Of a stretch of DNA of 64,000 nucleotides, positions 59,013 through 64,000 are shown in pieces. The stretch's first letter is position 1. Each line of letters begins with the position of its first letter. A program made the translations under genes and the position numbers. This DNA is from Deinandra increscens subsp. villosa (taxonomy: Eukaryota; Streptophyta; Magnoliopsida; Asterales; Asteraceae): the NCBI GenBank assembly GCA_039602395.1, contig JBCNJP010000006.1:63521775-63585774 (forward strand), given 5' to 3'. Under the pieces are notes generated by a model. The model was not told the origin of the DNA. It did not search any database and worked only from the letters and a program-made list of their open reading frames with translations.

Positions 59013-62000
59013 TTAAATAGTTGGGTGACCTCTTAATACAAACAAGTGTTTGAAAATAATGAAAATAATAAACATGAATGAAGATTTTTTAATGTGGTAA
59101 TTAGTAAAATACCATACCTCAATATGTTGAAGTATATCCAAAATATGTCGCAATTCATGTAAAACATTTACTATATCGATGCGTTGTGTTGGAGAATCCA
59201 TAGAGCATGATACTCCAATCTTGATTGCTGAAGACAAGCATTCTTCCAATTTCTTTGCATTTGCTTCATTGTTGAAGCTAGACATTTCTTGATAAGCGTT
59301 TAGAATGTTAAAATCAACAACATTCATTACATGGTCTTGCAATGCCATGGAAGCATATTTATGAAGGTTAAGACATTCATTAAAGATGTCGTCGGTTGGT
59401 TTTTTCCCTGTCAACACCTCTAGTAATAATATGCCAAAACTGTAGATGTCTCCACTACTTGTCATCTCATTACCAAGTCCATACTCTGTAAGGTATAAAC
59501 ATTTACTTAAGGAAAGACGATTAGACCATAAGTAAATATGAACATATATAAATACATGAATTTTACCTGGAGGAGCATAACCAATTGTTCCTCTAATCCC
59601 AGTGGAGCTGTTTTGGTAAGAAGTTGTTCCAAGAAAGCGAGCTAAACCAAAATCTCCAACATGAGCAATCATATCATCATCGAGTAGAATATTGCTTGGC
59701 TTCAAGTCTCCATGGACAAGGGTTGGTACGCAATGATTATGAATATAATCAATTGCACATGCTACATCCATAAGAATATTTATTCTTTGAAGAAGGTTGA
59801 GCCCATATGTACCTTCATTTGAATGCAACAGATCATGTAAACTTCCTCTCGGCATGAACTCATATATCAAAGCTTTGAAACTATTTCCTTGAAAATCAAT
59901 GCTTGAACATGAAGTTATTATCCTTAATAGATTTCGGTGTCGGATGCTTCGCCATGTCGTACATTCCCTTGTAAAGCTACTTTGAGCTCCTCGATTTTGA
60001 AGATGTAGAACTTTCACTGCAACAAATCTATTATCATCTTCATCAAGGATTCCTTTGTAAACGGAACTAAATCCACCATTTCCAATCAAATTAGCTTCGG
60101 AGAAGCCATTGGTAGCCTTGAGAAGTTGACCGTATGAAACTTTCAAGAATCGATCTCTTGTTGGTAATTGAGACGTCTTGCTCTTGCTTTTCTTCTTAAA
60201 CCAAGCGTATGCTAAACATATTATGGTGAAAAGTGTTGATGCAATCAAAATAACTATTACAAAAGCATGAAGTTTTTTTGAATGTTTCTTTGTCTCATTG
60301 CATTTGGGTAACCCAAGTTCCACAAGACCACCACAAAGTCTATCATCCCCCAATATAAAGAAAGCACTTGCATTTGCGAAAACTCCTAACGTTGGAACTT
60401 CACCCTCGAAATCATTATGTGACAGGTCCAAATATTCTAACACAATTAATTGTTCTAAGAATTGAGGAATTTGGCCTGATAAATTATTATCAGAAATATC
60501 AAGTTCTACCAATCCTTTTAGTGAAATTAAAGACGGCGGTATCAAACCTTCAAATTTGTTACCTCTAAATGACAACCTTGAAAGGCTAGCACAACCACTA
60601 AGGCTACTAGGAATATTTCCTGATATATTATTATGTGATAAATCCAGAATACCCAACATCTTGAGGTCTCCAACGTTGGTTGGAAGTGAACCAAATAGAT
60701 TGTTTTGAGAAAGATCCAATTCTATGGACATAGATGAAAGTTGAAGAAGTTGTGAAGGTATTTTCCCGTTAAGTTTATTATCGTTAAGGTATAGCTCTAT
60801 TAGACGTTGACAATTTCCAAGACTTGACGGAATGGCCCCTTCTAACATGTTGTTATTTAGATAAAGTGAGATTAACAATGATAAATTCCCTATGACATTA
60901 GGAATTGGCCCTGAAAGTTTGTTGTCAAATAAATCAACAACTTGTAGCTTTTGAAGGTTACTAATGGTTGATGGGATGTTTCCGGTGAATTGGTTACCTC
61001 CTAATGCCAACAATTCCAGGCCATCTAGATTACCGATTGATCTTGGGAGTCTTCCGTGTAACTGATTTTCAATTAAATATAGAGTGCGAAGTTGCTTAGA
61101 AAGATTACCTATTGATTCAGGGAGCACTCCTTCAAACTTGCATCTTCCAAGATACAACTTCTGTAACCTCGTACAGTTTTTCAAAGAATCGATAAATTTC
61201 ATTTCATCAGCTTCTTTGCTTCCAAAGTTGTTACTGCCTAATTGTATATAACGAATATCTCTAAGGTTTGTAAAGTCGACTGTCAACTTTCCACTGAACT
61301 TGTTATGATCCATTTCAAGATATATTAATCTTGAACAATTAGAAATGAAAGGTGGAAGGGGTCCGGTTAGTTGGTTACCCCACAATTGCACACCGACAAG
61401 ATGAGGGAGCAGTGCACCAAAGGCTGGATGAAGGCTACCAGTGAGTTGATTGCCAGGAAAGCTAATATTAGTTAGGAGTGAAAGGTTATAAAGGGAATGA
61501 GGGATGATTCCGGACAAATCACACTCACCTAAGTAAATCTCTTTTAAAAATTTCCAACGACCTAAGGTGTATGGAATGTTCCCACCCAATAGATTCCTTG
61601 TAACACTGAACACTTCTATTGATGTACTATTTCCCAAGATAGGTGGGATTCCACCTCTTAAGTTATTATCACCAAGTGAAAGAATAGTAAGGTTAGTTAG
61701 GAAACCGATGTCCTTGGGTATGCTTCCACCTATCTCGTTTCTGGATAGATCAAACACTTTTAGGTTAGAACAACTAGATATGTTAGCTGGAATGACCCCG
61801 TTGAATTTGTTTTCATACAAAGAAAGGATACGAAGCCTGGAAAGACGGTCGAGTTCATTAGGGATGACTCCTTGAAAACTATTGTTAGCAAGAGATAGGA
61901 CACGAAGGAAGCTGAGATTCCCTATGTGAGGGGACAAAGAGCCTTCTAGACCTCGTGATTTTATACCTAAATAAGTTACTCTTCCATGTCGCTTCCCACA

Positions 62001-62258
62001 TTTAACACCAGTCCAGTCACAAAAATGAAGGGAATTGTTCCATGAAGTTAGAGCTCCAAATGGATCTCGAGTGATCATGGACTTGATATTTAGCAACGCC
62101 TGATGATCGGTCTTATTTCCGCCGCCATAGGAAGCTATGATGGTGATGGAAGTTAGGCATATAATAAGAACATAAAGAAGGGAATGAAGAGGAGAGGCAA
62201 ATGATAAGCAAATGGTTGGTTTCTTTGAATTCATGTTTGGAAATAAACTTAAGATCAC
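59013..62258 (-). CDS. LRR receptor-like kinase, subfamily XII, intact
   Basis: Exon 1 59567-62258, intron 59486-59566 (GT-AG, phase 1), exon 2 59013-59485. The preferred start is the second ATG, at 62234 (MNSKKP), because it aligns with the ATG of the paralog at 7051 and both follow ATCTTAAGTTTATTTCCAAA. Signal peptide, LRR cap SWNNSLHFCDWTGVKC, about 20 LRRs with many N-glycosylation sites, transmembrane helix FVIVILIASTLFTIICLAYA, and a non-RD kinase (GNGGFSS, VAVK, HGDLKPSN, DFG). Predicted plasma-membrane immune-type receptor; ligand unknown. Its C-terminus runs about 28 residues past the paralog's end (after LQHIE), and GTATGG there could be a donor site, so the last residues are uncertain. 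Confidence 0.92.
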   Translation of the reverse strand: MILSLFPNMNSKKPTICLSFASPLHSLLYVLIICLTSITIIASYGGGNKTDHQALLNIKSMITRDPFGALTSWNNSLHFCDWTGVKCGKRHGRVTYLGIKSRGLEGSLSPHIGNLSFLRVLSLANNSFQGVIPNELDRLSRLRILSLYENKFNGVIPANISSCSNLKVFDLSRNEIGGSIPKDIGFLTNLTILSLGDNNLRGGIPPILGNSTSIEVFSVTRNLLGGNIPYTLGRWKFLKEIYLGECDLSGIIPHSLYNLSLLTNISFPGNQLTGSLHPAFGALLPHLVGVQLWGNQLTGPLPPFISNCSRLIYLEMDHNKFSGKLTVDFTNLRDIRYIQLGSNNFGSKEADEMKFIDSLKNCTRLQKLYLGRCKFEGVLPESIGNLSKQLRTLYLIENQLHGRLPRSIGNLDGLELLALGGNQFTGNIPSTISNLQKLQVVDLFDNKLSGPIPNVIGNLSLLISLYLNNNMLEGAIPSSLGNCQRLIELYLNDNKLNGKIPSQLLQLSSMSIELDLSQNNLFGSLPTNVGDLKMLGILDLSHNNISGNIPSSLSGCASLSRLSFRGNKFEGLIPPSLISLKGLVELDISDNNLSGQIPQFLEQLIVLEYLDLSHNDFEGEVPTLGVFANASAFFILGDDRLCGGLVELGLPKCNETKKHSKKLHAFVIVILIASTLFTIICLAYAWFKKKSKSKTSQLPTRDRFLKVSYGQLLKATNGFSEANLIGNGGFSSVYKGILDEDDNRFVAVKVLHLQNRGAQSSFTRECTTWRSIRHRNLLRIITSCSSIDFQGNSFKALIYEFMPRGSLHDLLHSNEGTYGLNLLQRINILMDVACAIDYIHNHCVPTLVHGDLKPSNILLDDDMIAHVGDFGLARFLGTTSYQNSSTGIRGTIGYAPPGKIHVFIYVHIYLWSNRLSLSKCLYLTEYGLGNEMTSSGDIYSFGILLLEVLTGKKPTDDIFNECLNLHKYASMALQDHVMNVVDFNILNAYQEMSSFNNEANAKKLEECLSSAIKIGVSCSMDSPTQRIDIVNVLHELRHILDILQHIEVWYFTNYHIKKSSFMFIIFIIFKHLFVLRGHPTI

Positions 62259-62400
62259 ATAGGATTATTGATGGCCTTTTATCCTAGGTTTTTACATGTT
62301 ATCGTAAGTGACACGGCATTGAAAATAGGTCAAGTTTTTAAAATGTTATCGTAAGTGACACGACATGAAAATAGGTCAAGTTTTTAAATATTATTCCTTT
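62259..62400 (-). promoter_or_regulatory. Promoter with tandemly doubled conserved module
   Basis: On the minus strand the box ATGTCGTGTCACTTACGATAA occurs twice, at 62366-62346 and (as ATGCCGTGTC...) 62319-62299, in a 47-bp direct repeat. It is followed by TAGGATAAAAGGCCA near 62275. The paralog at 7051 has one copy of the box and the same order of elements. Confidence 0.6.
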
Positions 62401-63576
62401 GCTTCAATATTCTCATAAAGTAAAAGTAATGAGGCATAAAGTCTTATAAACCCTTTCTCTACGTTGATGAATTATAAATTTGGTTTTAGTCTCGTGTGTT
62501 TTAGTCATCAGTGTACGGTAGTGGATTATTTTAATTTATTTCCATCTTATTAAAAGCTTTACTAAATTCAAGACTAAATGCAAATTTATAATTTATGAAC
62601 TTTTTCCTAATAAACTCATCCCCTGCAATTTTACATGGCACTAACCAACTACTTCTTACATAGAAATATAGAATTATACTTATCAGTTATGATGGTGAAT
62701 CAACTGTTTTAAAAAATATAAACCCGAACCCAAATCAAACTAAATCATAATCAAATAATCAATATAGCGATAAAATCAAACAGAACCTAAATTCAACGTT
62801 TCGGTAACAAGTAATTATTGAGGTGATAGTGCAATTGCTGAGTTGTTAATTTTTTCAAATTTGCAATGATAACGTATCATGTAATAAAAAGATTAGAAGA
62901 TAAAACAATCATCATTTTGTAGAAAGAAAAATATAGAAATATTAATTAATAGTTTTCAAAGTGGAAAATATTGTTGGAGAGCATTTAGCGAGTAGTGACC
63001 GCTTCTATTAAATTGACTAGAAAAAAAAAACTAATTCAACACTTATTATCGGGTTAATTCGACCCACAACCTAACTAATAATCCACTAAGACCAGAACCC
63101 AAACCAAACTGCGAACTCCTAAACCGGTTTTGGTTCGGTCCTAGTTTGGCGGGTCGGTTATCCAGTTTTGCAAATATGTGAGAGCAGAGGGTAGAGTCAT
63201 ACTTTCTTGTGTGTTGGATAACCCAAACACATTAATTGAGCCCATTACAGGGAAAACCCCCGCCCGAAAACATATTGTGGTAAAACTTGATGGCTCGAAG
63301 GATCGAACTTATAACCGATGATTGAAATGGGCAAGCCTAGTGGCTATGAACCGATGATTGAAATGGGTTATAATGGGCTGCAAATATGGACCGTACTATT
63401 GAAGTAGGTCTCGAAGGAACAAACCCTCGAAGCTTGATGGTCAGGAAGCGAAATCACCACTTTAATCAATTGATGAAGTAAGTCTTGAAGGAACAAACCT
63501 ATACTACAATGGTGAAAGGCTTGGAGGCATATAACTAAAGGGTATGTTTGGGATTAATTATCAAAACTGTTTATTT
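62401..63576. other. Intergenic to the end gap, no gene seen
   Basis: AT-rich. GAACCGATGATTGAAATGGG or a close variant is directly repeated near 63318 and 63348, and GTCT(C/T)GAAGGAACAAACC near 63408 and 63483. No coding exon recognised. Confidence 0.4.
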
Positions 63577-64000
63577 NNNNNNNNNNNNNNNNNNNNNNNN
63601 NNNNNNNNNNNNNNNNNNNNNNNNNNNNNNNNNNNNNNNNNNNNNNNNNNNNNNNNNNNNNNNNNNNNNNNNNNNNNNNNNNNNNNNNNNNNNNNNNNNN
63701 NNNNNNNNNNNNNNNNNNNNNNNNNNNNNNNNNNNNNNNNNNNNNNNNNNNNNNNNNNNNNNNNNNNNNNNNNNNNNNNNNNNNNNNNNNNNNNNNNNNN
63801 NNNNNNNNNNNNNNNNNNNNNNNNNNNNNNNNNNNNNNNNNNNNNNNNNNNNNNNNNNNNNNNNNNNNNNNNNNNNNNNNNNNNNNNNNNNNNNNNNNNN
63901 NNNNNNNNNNNNNNNNNNNNNNNNNNNNNNNNNNNNNNNNNNNNNNNNNNNNNNNNNNNNNNNNNNNNNNNNNNNNNNNNNNNNNNNNNNNNNNNNNNNN
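63577..64000. other. Assembly gap (N to window end)
   Basis: A run of N reaching the end of the window; its true length is not visible. Confidence 0.98.

Overview
This window is nuclear DNA from a flowering plant. Genes are sparse and interrupted by GT-AG introns, the spaces between them are AT-rich, and there are many small inverted-repeat transposons, tRNA-derived SINEs and (TA)n tracts. The SINE and MITE style and the Harbinger-type protein suggest a eudicot, and I lean towards Asteraceae without being able to prove it. Two runs of N (37133-37632 and 63577-64000) are assembly gaps. I saw no bacterial, organellar or viral genes.

Layout. 1-4000: SINEs, a 1-kb foldback element and a likely small Helitron. 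3918-6560: a PIF/Harbinger-like element with two convergent ORFs whose 5' ends carry inverted copies of one promoter; its transposase has a one-base frameshift. 7051-10170 (+): an LRR receptor kinase of the FLS2/EFR/Xa21 type (subfamily XII), frameshifted in its signal peptide. 10765-15514 (-): a complete eight-exon calcium-dependent protein kinase (517 aa), with a hAT-like MITE and a 1.1-kb MULE in its introns and a broken copy of part of exon 2 at 16271-16480. 17237-22970: several foldback elements. 24316-27917 (+): a ten-exon M28 peptidase of the AMP1/glutamate carboxypeptidase II type, with a one-base frameshift in exon 8. 29726-32378 (+): a four-exon universal stress protein. 39875-49624 (-): a nine-exon GH3 beta-glucosidase (622 aa) whose 6.7-kb second intron has a GC donor and is packed with MITEs and a zf-GRF-capturing MULE. 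50640-52325: a decayed LINE-type reverse transcriptase. 53021-57390 (-): an RRM protein of the BPA1 type (261 aa). 59013-62258 (-): a second LRR receptor kinase, paralogous to the first.

The main structural point is that 30557-37132 is repeated almost exactly, in the same orientation, at 37633-44206, and the gap lies exactly between the copies. This is what an unmerged overlap between two neighbouring contigs (or haplotypes) looks like. The 'extra' USP 3' half and the 'extra' GH3 3' half are therefore probably assembly artefacts. The true locus would then be one USP gene and one GH3 gene, tail to tail, about 420 bp apart.

The genes do not form one pathway. Several are linked to signalling and defence: two non-RD receptor kinases, a CDPK, and a BPA1-like protein whose Arabidopsis relative binds the cell-death regulator ACD11. 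This is ordinary local gene content, not a demonstrated system. I did not find a convincing new biological system. The most interesting material is the set of (TA)n-flanked foldback families that share a terminal motif, the three MULEs with perfect 9-bp target-site duplications, and the promoter module conserved between the receptor-kinase paralogs.
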